NCBI GenBank assembly: GCA_964344785.1
Contig: CAYFOR010000013.1
Coordinates: forward strand, 1-42,071
Reading direction: 5' to 3'
DNA: 42,071 bases
From: Thiopontia sp964344785
GTDB taxonomy: Bacteria > Pseudomonadota > Gammaproteobacteria > GCF-002020875
Numbering within the stretch: position 1 is the stretch's first letter; the number at the start of each line of letters is the position of its first letter. The translations under genes were made by a program, and so were the position numbers. The notes below the pieces were generated by a model. That model made no database searches and was not told the origin of the DNA. It saw only the letters and a program-made list of their open reading frames with translations. Positions 8,602 through 17,171 of the stretch are shown here, one piece after another.

Positions 8602-9479
8602 TTAAGCCACTTTCTTCAATTCCAATGCCTGTCTCTCAAAATCATTGGGATTCATGTATCCCAGATAGGAGTGCAGGCGTTTACTGTTGTACCACATGGT
8701 GATGTACTCCAAAACATCCTGTTGAGCCTCATGGCGTGTTTGGTAACTTTTCCATTGCACACGTTCCTGCTTCAGGCTGCCAAAGAAGCTCTCGACCACA
8801 GCATTATCCCAGCAGTCTCCTTTTCGGCTCATGCTCCCTTGGATTCCATGGGCTTTGAGTAGAGTACGAAAATCATGGCTGGCATACTGGGAGCCTCGAT
8901 CTGAATGGTGGATCAAACCCTCTTTGGGACGACGTCTCCAGATTGCCATTTTCAACGCATCACAGACCAGCGATGACTTCATCCTGGAACTCATACTCCA
9001 TCCCACCACGGAGCGTGAGAAGAGGTCGATAACGACCGCAAGATAGAGCCAGCCCTCCTGCGTCCACAAATAGGTTACATCACCCGCATAGACACAGTCT
9101 GGTTGAGTTACTGAAAATTTACGCTTCAGCAGGTTATCAAATACAGGCTGCTTGTGATTGCTGTTGGTGGTTACCTTGAACTTCTTCCATTGTTTTACAA
9201 ACACCTTGGCCTCTCTCATCAGGCTGCGAGCCTTCTCTTCTCCAATGGGAAACCCAATGCATTCATTGCCTCTTTGATGCGGCGATACCCGTAAGTATCT
9301 CCTGACTCTTTTGCGATCTGTCTCACCAGATCCACCATCTCACGATGCAATGGATCTTCAGGCCGATTTACCATATGTTTCTGATGGTAGTAATAGCCAC
9401 TGCGACTGACACCCAGTACCTGACACTGCAAGGTGATTGGATAGGCATTCTTGTGCTGGGTGATAAACGCGTATTTCAC
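8602..9479 (-). pseudogene. IS3-family transposase orfB, broken by a one-base frameshift
   Basis: DDE recombinase of the element. The first part (9479-9219) reads MKYAFITQHK... and has the HTH_21-like region GYYYHQKHM...TYGYRRIKEAM, then ends in LEKRRLAA*. The second part (from about 9250 to 8602) reads GFPIGEEKARSLMREAKV... and carries the rve domain: D in YAGDVTYLW, D in IHHSDRGSQYAS, E in NAVVESFFGSLK. Restoring one G in the GGG run near 9253 joins NAL to GFPIGEEKARSLM in one frame. An assembly error in the homopolymer cannot be excluded. Confidence 0.88.
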
Positions 9480-9769
9480 TTCGTTTCTGCTGCAAAGAAT
9501 GCCGTCGCTTTTTTTAAGATATCTCTCTCCATCTTCAGTCGTTTGACCTCAGCTTTCAGGGAGTGAATCTCCTGCTGCTCAGGACTCAATTTCCCAGCAC
9601 CACGAAATGCATGGTCTACAGCTTTTTGGTATTTCCTGATCCAACGGCCCAACATGCCAGCACCGATCCCAAGGCTTCTCGCTGCTTCTGCACGGGTATA
9701 GCCCTGATCCAGAACCAGGCTGATTGCATCCAAACGAAACTCATCTGTATAACTTCTTCTCTCTCTCAT
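9476..9769 (-). CDS. IS3-family transposase orfA
   Basis: 97 residues; binds the element ends and is the N-terminal part of the OrfAB transposase. The helix-turn-helix is in YTRAEAARSLGIGAGMLGRWIRKY, followed by a leucine-zipper-like helix (EIHSLKAEVKRLKMERDILKK). The stop overlaps the orfB start (ATGA-type). Intact, unlike orfB. Confidence 0.9.
   Translation of the reverse strand: MRERRSYTDEFRLDAISLVLDQGYTRAEAARSLGIGAGMLGRWIRKYQKAVDHAFRGAGKLSPEQQEIHSLKAEVKRLKMERDILKKATAFFAAETK
9509..9515 (-). promoter_or_regulatory. Programmed -1 frameshift site of the IS3 element
   Basis: Seven consecutive A on the minus strand, read TTA AAA AAA GCG in orfA near its 3' end. Slipping back one base leads into LKKSDGILCSRNEVKYAFI, joining orfA to orfB as in other IS3 elements. 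Known family mechanism; not tested here. Confidence 0.7.
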
Positions 9770-9805
9770 TTCACTGTCCTCAAATTAAGCAGATAGCTTA
9801 ACTGA

Positions 9806-9832
9806 GGTGTACAGTTTCAGTGGAGCACGTCA
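9806..9832. repeat. IS3 element terminal inverted repeat (orfA side)
   Basis: On the minus strand it begins TGACGTGCTC and aligns with the opposite end at 22 of 27 positions. The weak orfA promoter and leader lie just inside. Confidence 0.75.
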
Positions 9833-9899
9833 GCTCTACTAGGTGCCCTTTTATCGAACGCACTATTCTCCAGTATCCAAACCGGGGTTACAACATTCT

Positions 9900-9925
9900 G
9901 GTTCCCACACCGAAGCGTGGGAACC
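9900..9925. repeat. REP-like palindrome
   Basis: A 9-bp perfect stem (GGTTCCCAC / GTGGGAACC) with an 8-nt loop, 28 bases beyond the end of the PAS-hemerythrin kinase. There is no T run, so it is more like a repetitive extragenic palindrome than a simple rho-independent terminator. Only this copy was seen in the window. Confidence 0.5.
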
Positions 9926-9952
9926 AGGAGGAAGAGAGGAGACAATGGGCGA

Positions 9953-12151
9953 CTAATAATCCGTCCGACTGTCCTGGAAATACTCCTTGAATGCCATATC
10001 CTCAATCAGGATGTGGTGCTCCCACCACTCCACCAGCACTTTCAAATAGTCGTTCAGTGAAAATCTTTCACTACTCATCATGTTGAAACGTGTCATCTGT
10101 TCGAGAAGTTGCTGGTGTTCCTGTGCATGCTTCTCCAGATCGGGATATCGGTTTCGGCTGAGGAAGTCCTCTTCATAACGCATATGGGCATGCGCCAGCT
10201 CATTGATCCTCGGCAATAGAGAGAGCAGCTTCTGAATATCCTTTTTACTCCTGTTCTTGCAGCGCATCCCTTCAAGGATATTGATGTACTTCAACAGCAT
10301 CTTGTGCTGCTTGTCCAGCAGAGGATGGTTGACACTGAACTCATCACTCCAGGCAATTCTGCTCAGTGGTTGAAGTGCAATGCGACCAGCCGCCTGCCTG
10401 TCACCCTGAAGATAGCCTTGAACCGCACTGTTCAGTTCTTCCCGGTCGATCGGCTTGGAGAGAAAGCCATCACACCCTGCATCCACGAAGGCATCCCGAT
10501 GACGCTGCATCACATTTGCGGTCAGCGCAATAATCGGTACTTCACATCCGGCCTGCTTCAATACTCTGGTCGCCTCGATACCATCCATTTCCGGCATCTG
10601 CATATCCATCAATATCAGATCGAATGGATATTCCGAAGCGATATCCACAGCCTCGATGCCGTTCTGGACAACGGTCACCGATACCCCCAACCGTTCCAGC
10701 ATCCTCCGTACCAGCAACTGGATCGCCAGGGTATCCTCGACGACCAGCACCTTCCCCTGAAGCCTGACCTCGGAAGTATCCCCGGACTGATCGCCTCCTC
10801 CTTCACCTTTCTCCAGTACCCGTTCCTGACTGGGACGGTAAGGCAGCGTCAGCGTAAATGTTGAACCGACCCCTTCCCGGCTGATGACATCGATCGTTCC
10901 CTCCATCATGGATGCCAGGTTATAGGAGATGAAGAGTCCCAGGCCGCTTCCGCCAAAACGCCTGGAGGTGCTCACATCGGCCTGTTCAAAGGGCTTGAAC
11001 AGTCTCTCCCTTGTTTCGGGCGACATGCCGATACCACTGTCCTCCACCACAAAACGGAGCTGGTTATCCGAGACAGAAGTGGTTAACGTCACACTTCCCT
11101 CCTCGGTAAATTTCAGTGCGTTGCCCAGAAGATTGGTCAGAATCTGTCCGATCCGTTGACTGTCTCCAAGCAACAGCCACTGCTCCTTCCGCTGCTGGAT
11201 AAAATGCAGTGCCACCCCTGAATCCTGCGCCTTGATCAACAGCATCTGCTCAAGATTGTCCAGTAGCTGATTGAGATCGAAGAGCCCCTCATCAATGGTG
11301 AACTTACCCGACTCGATCTTTGACATATCGAGAATATCATTCACGAGAGCCAACTGGCTCTGCCCGGAGTTGATGATCGCACGAATCGCCTCACTCTCAT
11401 CCGTACCCTCGAACTGTTCAGCCAGCAACTGCGCATGACCGATAATTGCCGTTAGAGGCGTTCGCAGTTCATGGCTCATATTGGCCAGAAAGTCATCCTT
11501 GGCGCGCTGCTCGGTGATCAGTGCCCGCTCCAGCTCAACCCGCTTGGTCACATCACTACCCGTTCCCCGATACCCAAGAAAGAGACCGTGCTCATCAAAA
11601 AACGGTTTTCCATTGATACTGACCCATATCAGCTCCCCCCCCTTTTCTGCTGCGTAGATAAACTCCCGAAAGGGTTCATGCCGGTTCAACAGGGCCAGAT
11701 GTGCATCAAGATCTTCAGCGCTGACGTTGCGCATGCCGATTTCCTCCCGACGCTTACCAACCAGGTATGCTGGATCAATACCGGTCACCGGCCCTATCTG
11801 TGATGAAACGTAGGAAAAGCGAAGATCGCTATCCATCTCCCAGTACCAGTCGGAGCTGCTTTCATAGAAATCACGAAAACGCTGCTCCCTCTCGATCGTC
11901 TTGCGGTTGAGAGCCTCCAGTTGTTCCTTGGCTGTCGTCAGCTCTTGCTGAATGGCAGTCATCTCGTCAATCCGTCGCTTGGAATCCGAGAGATCACTGG
12001 TCAACTGCTCGACATGGGTATTCATGAACGAGCTGATCTCACTACCTTGCGAGCGTTCATTCAATAGCTGCTTCTTCAGGAAGTGGTTGGTCTTCTCCAG
12101 CGACTCAATACGTTTCAGCAGTATCTGACGGGATTGCGGTTCATCCATCAT
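9953..12151 (-). CDS. Hybrid histidine kinase: coiled coil-PAS-HisKA-HATPase-REC-hemerythrin
   Basis: Cytosolic sensor kinase of 732 residues with no membrane segment. A coiled coil (about 10-90) precedes a PAS domain (about 95-215, SSDWYWEMDSDLRFSYVS). The phospho-accepting His227 is in NMSHELRTPL. The ATPase has N-box NLLGNALKF and G-boxes DSGIGM and GGSGLGL. The REC domain has Asp516 in LMDMQMPEMDG. A hemerythrin domain (about 598-728) shows HPLLDKQH, HMRYEEDF, HAQEHQQ and HHILIEDM, all ligand positions for a di-iron site. The gene starts directly at the stop of the FIST gene, so the two are coupled. A NosP-type FIST protein controlling a neighbouring hybrid kinase is known; direct O2/NO sensing by the hemerythrin end is inference. 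Confidence 0.9.
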   Translation of the reverse strand: MMDEPQSRQILLKRIESLEKTNHFLKKQLLNERSQGSEISSFMNTHVEQLTSDLSDSKRRIDEMTAIQQELTTAKEQLEALNRKTIEREQRFRDFYESSSDWYWEMDSDLRFSYVSSQIGPVTGIDPAYLVGKRREEIGMRNVSAEDLDAHLALLNRHEPFREFIYAAEKGGELIWVSINGKPFFDEHGLFLGYRGTGSDVTKRVELERALITEQRAKDDFLANMSHELRTPLTAIIGHAQLLAEQFEGTDESEAIRAIINSGQSQLALVNDILDMSKIESGKFTIDEGLFDLNQLLDNLEQMLLIKAQDSGVALHFIQQRKEQWLLLGDSQRIGQILTNLLGNALKFTEEGSVTLTTSVSDNQLRFVVEDSGIGMSPETRERLFKPFEQADVSTSRRFGGSGLGLFISYNLASMMEGTIDVISREGVGSTFTLTLPYRPSQERVLEKGEGGGDQSGDTSEVRLQGKVLVVEDTLAIQLLVRRMLERLGVSVTVVQNGIEAVDIASEYPFDLILMDMQMPEMDGIEATRVLKQAGCEVPIIALTANVMQRHRDAFVDAGCDGFLSKPIDREELNSAVQGYLQGDRQAAGRIALQPLSRIAWSDEFSVNHPLLDKQHKMLLKYINILEGMRCKNRSKKDIQKLLSLLPRINELAHAHMRYEEDFLSRNRYPDLEKHAQEHQQLLEQMTRFNMMSSERFSLNDYLKVLVEWWEHHILIEDMAFKEYFQDSRTDY

Positions 12152-13294
12152 TCACCCTTTGGCGAAGCCGATGGCCACCAGTGTCTGGTTGATATGCATC
12201 CCGTTGAGTTGTTCTCCGTAGGTGTCAAAGCCGATCACATTCGGAGCAATCTCTGCCAGCGCCTGACTCCACTGCAGCCGCTCATCCATTTCATCGGTCT
12301 CCAGCTTGCACAGAATGCAGCTGAACAGCAGGATCAGCTCAACTTCACCAAGCTGTCGGGTGAAGCGCCCAAGTGCCTGCTTGAGATTGTCAAGCGGCTG
12401 TTTCCGTTCACCCAACTCCAGCAACATCCCCTCTTCAATCGCACAGTAGAAGATGAGCTCTCCATCCTCTCCAACACGCTGAATCGACCGCACATAATAC
12501 TCACCATGCTCACTGAGGATCAGCGGACTTCTGCCAAAGTCATACTCCCCCAATTCGGAGAACGGCACCCCCACCAGCTCTGCATAGACCTCGGCTGCAG
12601 GGCGACTATCGAGGGTTTTCACGGTCCGTTTACTGACATCGGCATCGGTGACCACCACAATCTGCTCCATTGGAAAGTAGTGTTGGTGTTTGATGATTGT
12701 GAACGGGATCGCACTCTCGCCAAGGATGACAATGGCAGCGTCACTATAACTCTGCCCATTCGCAATCTGGGTTGTTTTCCTGAACTGAAGATCATCTCCT
12801 GCAGAACCGCCGATCAAGGTCACCTCACCCAAAGCGACCGTCATCGCGGCAGCAACCTGTTCCTCCTTCATCGAGAGGCCATCCTGCAACAACAGGGCAA
12901 AGTGGTGGTCCGGGTCCAGTGCGTCTGGAGTCTTGCCATGCCCGGAAGAGAGCGCCTTGAGCAGTGGCGCGACCTGGTCTGCAGTGAAACCGGAGACCTC
13001 CGTCAACACGCCGACCTTCCAGCGGATTCTGGGTGTACAGATACCCATCACCACCAGAGAACCCTCCAGTCGTTCTCTGTTCAGAAATTCACCGGCTGTT
13101 GAGCAGCCTGCCATCGGTACACCCGGAAAGCGCTCCGCCAATCTGCGGCTGATCTCCTCGGCAGACTGTCTTGACGAGTAATAGACCAGAATCATCCCCA
13201 GCGTTGAGAGGTCCGATGCACTCCAGTCAGCCGTTGCCTCATCAACCGCCGCCCGGCCACTGTGTTGTAGTGAACTGCCCTTGAGTACGTACAT
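12152..13294 (-). CDS. FIST-domain sensor protein (NosP-like)
   Basis: About 380 residues with FIST_N (about 30-230: GMILVYYSSRQSAEEIS, AGCSTAGEF, LIGGSAGDD) followed by FIST_C (about 240-375: GEYYVRSIQ, ELILLFSCI, NVIGFDTYGEQ). FIST proteins of the NosP group bind haem and nitric oxide and modulate a kinase encoded beside them. Here the next gene, starting at the very next base, is a hybrid kinase. The start at 13294 is preferred because GGGAG lies 8 nt upstream; ATGs at 13318 and 13309 have no ribosome site. Haem binding cannot be shown from sequence alone; a small-ligand FIST sensor is the alternative. Confidence 0.85.
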   Translation of the reverse strand: MYVLKGSSLQHSGRAAVDEATADWSASDLSTLGMILVYYSSRQSAEEISRRLAERFPGVPMAGCSTAGEFLNRERLEGSLVVMGICTPRIRWKVGVLTEVSGFTADQVAPLLKALSSGHGKTPDALDPDHHFALLLQDGLSMKEEQVAAAMTVALGEVTLIGGSAGDDLQFRKTTQIANGQSYSDAAIVILGESAIPFTIIKHQHYFPMEQIVVVTDADVSKRTVKTLDSRPAAEVYAELVGVPFSELGEYDFGRSPLILSEHGEYYVRSIQRVGEDGELIFYCAIEEGMLLELGERKQPLDNLKQALGRFTRQLGEVELILLFSCILCKLETDEMDERLQWSQALAEIAPNVIGFDTYGEQLNGMHINQTLVAIGFAKG

Positions 13295-13336
13295 TCCTTC
13301 CACTCCCATACGCACCATATTACCAAATATCTTTCA

Positions 13337-13786
13337 CTAATCAGATACTTTCTCGTCACTGTCATCAGCCATCAGTTCATCCGCACTCATCTTTTCCAGA
13401 TAACGCTTGTACTGCATGTCTTCATGCAGAATATGATCGACAAACCAGTTGGCCAGATAGTCGGTGATCTCCTCCAGTTGGCGGTTCTGGGGGTTGAGCA
13501 TCCAGCTGCTGAGCCGTTCCCGAAACTGTTCATGAAGCATGATGTGACGCTTCAGGTCCGGATAACCGATCTGTTGCATCAGACGCTCTTCCGTGGAAAA
13601 GTGATAATCCACGTAGTCATTGATGTGAATCAGCTCCCTGCTCAGATCGGCTTGACTCCCCCCCTCAACACAGAGATTGACCAGACGGTTGACCACCTCC
13701 GCAATATGGCGATGCTGTCGATCGATTTGCGGATGTCCCACCTCGAACAGTGAAGGCTCCCAGATCAGCTGTACATCATCTTTCAT
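13337..13786 (-). CDS. Bacteriohemerythrin
   Basis: 149-residue single-domain hemerythrin, a cytosolic four-helix bundle that binds O2 (or NO) at a di-iron centre. Candidate ligands: H18 and H25 in VGHPQIDRQH, H and E in DYHFSTEERLM, H in LKRHIMLHEQF, H and D in DHILHEDMQYK. The acidic tail (ADDSDEKVSD) is not part of the fold. A strong GGGGGAGA ribosome site precedes the ATG. It lies between a haem-c kinase gene and the FIST gene, 24 and about 40 nt apart, on the same strand. Likely roles are O2/NO buffering or sensing for the adjacent kinases. Confidence 0.92.
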   Translation of the reverse strand: MKDDVQLIWEPSLFEVGHPQIDRQHRHIAEVVNRLVNLCVEGGSQADLSRELIHINDYVDYHFSTEERLMQQIGYPDLKRHIMLHEQFRERLSSWMLNPQNRQLEEITDYLANWFVDHILHEDMQYKRYLEKMSADELMADDSDEKVSD

Positions 13787-13810
13787 TCCATCTCCCCCTC
13801 TATCCTCACG

Positions 13811-14857
13811 CTATTCAACAGGATCGGTATGCCTTCTTCCCGCTCTGCGGCGTTCCGGTCTTGACCTGAGATACTTTCTCAAGGCGTGAAACAACTCCTC
13901 TTTATCGATCGGTTTGGCAATAAAGCCATCACATCCCGCTTCCTCGAACTGCTTGCGATGACGCGGCAACACATTGGCCGTCAATGCAATCACAGGGGTT
14001 GTAATACCTGACTCTCTCAAGGTTTGTGTTGTAATCAGGCCATCCATTACCGGCATCTGCATGTCCATCAAGATCAGATCGAAGGTGCGATCGTTCAGTG
14101 CCTGAATCACCTCTGCTCCATTTCCCACCACGGTAACCTTGATGCCGCACTTCTCCAGAATGCGACGTTCCAGCAATTGAAGCGCCAGATTATCCTCGGC
14201 AACCAGCACCTCTCCCTCGAACAGTTCACCCGACGTATCTGCAGATGGGTATGTCCTGGCCGAAACATCCATCATCACTGCTTCGGCATGCTGCTCGGTC
14301 GGTACATAGGGGATATCCAGCAGGAACGTCGAGCCGCTCCTCTCGCTGCTATCGACAGTAATCGTACCGCCCATCATGGTAGCCAGGTTTCTGGAAATAA
14401 ACAGACCCAATCCGCTTCCACCATACTGGCTGGCTGTTTCAGCACCCACCTGCTCATACCGTTGAAACAGAATCTCCTGTTTATCCTGGGGAATACCAAT
14501 GCCGGTATCGATCACCTCGAACAGCAGGCGTTTCCTCTGATGACCAGCCTTTACCTTGACCCAGCCATCTTCGGTAAACTTGATCGCATTTCCGATCAGG
14601 TTGACCAGAATCTGTGAAATACGCTGCACATCCCCCATCAGCAGCCAGGGCTCCTCACTCCCCAATTCGAACTTCAGTTCGATACCCCGCTCTTTTGCCC
14701 GAATAAGCAGCATCTGCTCCAGATCAAACAGCAGCAATTGCAAGTTGTAAGGCCCCTCATTGATGGTGAACTTGCCCGACTCGATCTTGGATATATCCAG
14801 AATATCGTTGACCAACGCCAACTGATTGCGACCTGCGATTTCAATCGCATGGATCAA
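13811..14857 (-). pseudogene. C-terminal half of an amber-interrupted hybrid kinase (HATPase-REC)
   Basis: In-frame continuation of the haem-c kinase gene after a TAG at 14864-14866. It contains the second DHp helix (NQLALVNDILDISKIESGKF), the ATPase with NLIGNAIKF, DTGIGIP and GGSGLGL, and a REC domain with its Asp in LMDMQMPVMDG (residue 587 counted through the stop). It ends in an arginine-rich tail. A TTG could in principle restart translation at 14857 but would lack the phospho-accepting histidine, which lies in the upstream half. Without read-through or suppression this part is not attached to its sensor. Confidence 0.85.
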
Positions 14858-14863
14858 CTCCCG

Positions 14864-15823
14864 CTAAGAGCTGAATGCACACGCCCTGCACTCCTCCCGC
14901 ATCAGCTCTGCATTGCCGATAATGGCTGACAGCGGGGTTCTCAGATCGTGACTCATTGAGGCCAGAAAATGGTCTCTGGCCTGGTTGGAGCTGACGATCT
15001 GTTCGATCATTCGGTTGAACATGATCGACGGCTCATGAAATTCACCCCGCATCACAGGCAGGCGATCCCGGTAATCGTTCTGCCTGACCTTTTCCATCCC
15101 CTCCATGATCTGTTTCAACGGGATGGACACATAGTGGTGCACCAGATAGACGATGATCGCATACAGTGCGAGCAGCCAGAGCAGATGGACCATCATACTC
15201 CGGGCAAACTGCTCGCCGGCCTGACGCTGAAGGTCGGATGCAGGAAGCTTGATACTGAGTACGCCGCGCAGATCCCCTTCCTGATAGTCATAAGCGGTGG
15301 TGTAGAGTTTCCTGATCGTCTTGGGTGCTGCATCCCGACTGCCATGACATTGCAGACAGTAGCGCTCCACCCAGATCGGCCTCGCATAGAGATAGTAGGG
15401 TTCACCCCGCTCGCTGGTGAATGGCCTGAATACCAGCTCTTCATCCGGATTTTCCTGAAAATGGGCAATGGCCTGCTGCTCGACCGAATCGGCATACTGA
15501 TCGACATTCCTCGGATTGTCTGAAACGTTGTTGAAACTCATGCCGGAGCCACTCCACTCGGAATATCCACTGGAGATACGGTTCATTGCATGGGCCGGAA
15601 GGAAACCGACCGTATCCTCTGTCAGTTCGATCCCACTCTCCAGAAACTGAAGGTGATAGACCCGTCTCATCGACATCAGCACACCACGCAACTCCTCGGC
15701 CTGCTGCTTGAGGTTTTCCACACCACTTTCGAGCGTCCGCTGATAATTGATCAACTCAATAACCACAAAACTGACAATCAACAGCAGCCCAATCGAGATC
15801 AGCAATCTGCTTTTAAAGGTCAT
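14864..15823 (-). CDS. N-terminal half of a haem-c (DUF3365) hybrid kinase, ended by in-frame TAG
   Basis: 319 residues from the ATG at 15823; a start at 15880 would add an unlikely leader before the membrane helix. TM1 (about 5-25) and TM2 (about 205-227) flank a periplasmic DUF3365/Tll0287-like domain with C156-x2-C159-H160 (YCLQCHGS), a c-type haem attachment motif. HAMP-like sequence follows (SIPLKQIMEGMEKV). The first DHp helix has His292 in SMSHDLRTPL. The frame stops at codon 320 (TAG), then continues as RELIHAIEIAG in the same frame. Probably CAG to TAG. First gene of the operon with bacteriohemerythrin, FIST and the PAS kinase. Confidence 0.85.
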   Translation of the reverse strand: MTFKSRLLISIGLLLIVSFVVIELINYQRTLESGVENLKQQAEELRGVLMSMRRVYHLQFLESGIELTEDTVGFLPAHAMNRISSGYSEWSGSGMSFNNVSDNPRNVDQYADSVEQQAIAHFQENPDEELVFRPFTSERGEPYYLYARPIWVERYCLQCHGSRDAAPKTIRKLYTTAYDYQEGDLRGVLSIKLPASDLQRQAGEQFARSMMVHLLWLLALYAIIVYLVHHYVSIPLKQIMEGMEKVRQNDYRDRLPVMRGEFHEPSIMFNRMIEQIVSSNQARDHFLASMSHDLRTPLSAIIGNAELMREECRACAFSS

Positions 15824-16277
15824 CGCTGCACCCAACTCATTGACATTGAAACAGCACACCCAGGCAACCAATGGAGCCATTCATCACAATATCGATAAAT
15901 ACCCATATAAGTAGTATATACCTATATATAGTAAAAACGAGTCAAAACAGAATACAACGACAGCCATTCAAAGACAGCACCGCTAAACCGGTTGTCGATC
16001 CAGGTGATCAAGGCATCGAAAAAAACAAGAAGCGCATCAAGGTCACAAGACCAACGTTATATTGCGATGACGCCCGGAAAACGTGACGCAATTGGCAATA
16101 TCTTGAGGCGTTATCCTGAATTTCGAAAGAGTACGATAGAACGGTTTAAGCCCAACTGCGGATGCAGCGCAGTGATGACCAACAAGGAAAATTCTTGTAA
16201 ATTGAGTCGGGAAGAGCAATACAGTAATATGATTCTTCCCGGTTAGTTGCAATCTGAAGTCAACGCTTTACTGCGCC
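15824..16277. other. Divergent promoter region between the haem-c kinase and PhnD-like genes
   Basis: 454 bases, AT-rich near 15895-15935 (runs like TATATACCTATATATAG), the likely promoter zone for both directions. No gene seen. It contains the inverted repeat at 16208-16241. Confidence 0.5.
16208..16241. promoter_or_regulatory. 8-bp inverted repeat upstream of the PhnD-like gene
   Basis: CGGGAAGA at 16208-16215 and TCTTCCCG at 16234-16241 are perfect inverted copies with an 18-bp spacer, 36 bases upstream of the ATG at 16278. The spacing suits either a dimeric regulator site or a leader hairpin; no T run follows. Confidence 0.4.
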
Positions 16278-17162
16278 ATGAAACACAATCTACTCATAGT
16301 ACTGCTCCTCTGGATGCTCACATCATCGGCTATGAGTACCACTATTGTAATCAGTACCATCAGTTCAGACCCGCTTTCGGAACTGCGGGTATTCAGACCA
16401 TTTGCAGACTACCTTGCAAGGACGCTACCTGAAAAAAGCGGTGTCAAACAGGTTGATGTAAAGATTGCCGGCAGTATCCCCCAGGCAATAAACTGGCTGA
16501 AAAAAGGGAAGATTGATCTCTTTATCGACAGTTCGATTACCGCTTTGACGGTGAACAAACAGTCTGGCGCAACATTGATGTTGCGTCGCTGGAAAAAGGG
16601 ACGAGGAGAGTACCGTAGTGTTATTTTTGCCCGTGCAGACAGACAAATTACCAGCCTGAGTGACCTGAAGGGCAAGGTGATTGCCTTTGAAGAACCATTC
16701 TCGACCTCGGGTTATATGCTCCCTGCAATGGAACTGATGCTGAATGGGATTGAGCTGGAGGTTTTAAGCAGCCCTCGGGATCTCCCCACACCCAACACCG
16801 TTGGCGCCATAATGGCCTACGATAACGAGACTCAAATCACCTGGGTCGAACGCGACATCGTGACGGCAGCGGCAATGTCGGAAAGAGACTATATTGATTT
16901 CGAGAAGAATGCACTGGAACCCCTCCAAATCATTCAAACCACCGAGTTCGTACCATACCATGTCATTTCCCAGCGTGATGGTTTTGACCAAACCCTTTCC
17001 AGACAGATCAAGGAGGTTTTGAAAAAGGCGCATGAGACAGAACAGGGGCGTGCCGTATTAAAGGGCTTTGGTACCTTGAAATTCGATGAGATTCCAGAAG
17101 GCTTGCTGGCCAATGCGTTGAAATTCGAGCCGCATCTGGATTCACTTCCCCAGATGAAGTAA
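16278..17162 (+). CDS. PhnD-like periplasmic substrate-binding protein
   Basis: 294 residues with a signal peptide (about 1-20, ...LLLWMLTSSAMS). The body follows the phosphate/phosphite/phosphonate-binding (PhnD) family: ISTISSDPLSELRVFRPFADYLA, SIPQAINWLKKGKIDLFIDSS, DLKGKVIAFEEPFSTSGYMLP. There is no permease or ATPase gene beside it. The stop is 9 nt before the start of a membrane-bound hybrid kinase on the same strand. The natural reading is a periplasmic ligand receptor that presents its ligand state to that kinase, like TorT with TorS. Ligand unknown. Confidence 0.85.
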   Translation: MKHNLLIVLLLWMLTSSAMSTTIVISTISSDPLSELRVFRPFADYLARTLPEKSGVKQVDVKIAGSIPQAINWLKKGKIDLFIDSSITALTVNKQSGATLMLRRWKKGRGEYRSVIFARADRQITSLSDLKGKVIAFEEPFSTSGYMLPAMELMLNGIELEVLSSPRDLPTPNTVGAIMAYDNETQITWVERDIVTAAAMSERDYIDFEKNALEPLQIIQTTEFVPYHVISQRDGFDQTLSRQIKEVLKKAHETEQGRAVLKGFGTLKFDEIPEGLLANALKFEPHLDSLPQMK

Positions 17163-17171
17163 CCGCTCGAC

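Larger units (their letters stand above)
8572..9832 (-). mobile_element. IS3-family insertion sequence (about 1.26 kb)
   Basis: Terminal inverted repeats 8572-8598 and 9806-9832 match at 22 of 27 positions and start with TGACGTG, in line with the TG...CA ends of the family. orfA and orfB overlap with a run of seven A at the frameshift site. GCTC occurs at 8567-8570 and again at 9833-9836; this could be a 4-bp target duplication if one unmatched base at 8571 belongs to the element. The transposase is interrupted by a one-base deletion in orfB, so this copy is probably immobile on its own. Confidence 0.85.

Noticed and set aside
9900..9925. Rho-independent terminator of the PAS-hemerythrin kinase
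   Set aside because: Strong hairpin but no T run on the minus strand; listed as a REP-like palindrome instead.
12083..13102. Long plus-strand ORF of 339 codons
   Set aside because: It lies antisense to the FIST gene and kinase start. The minus-strand proteins have clear domains; the plus-strand translation has no recognisable motif and an odd composition rich in H, Q and C.
14864..14866. Pyrrolysine insertion at the TAG of the haem-c kinase
   Set aside because: No pyl genes, no Pyl-type downstream element and no other in-frame TAG in this window; a simple CAG to TAG change explains it.
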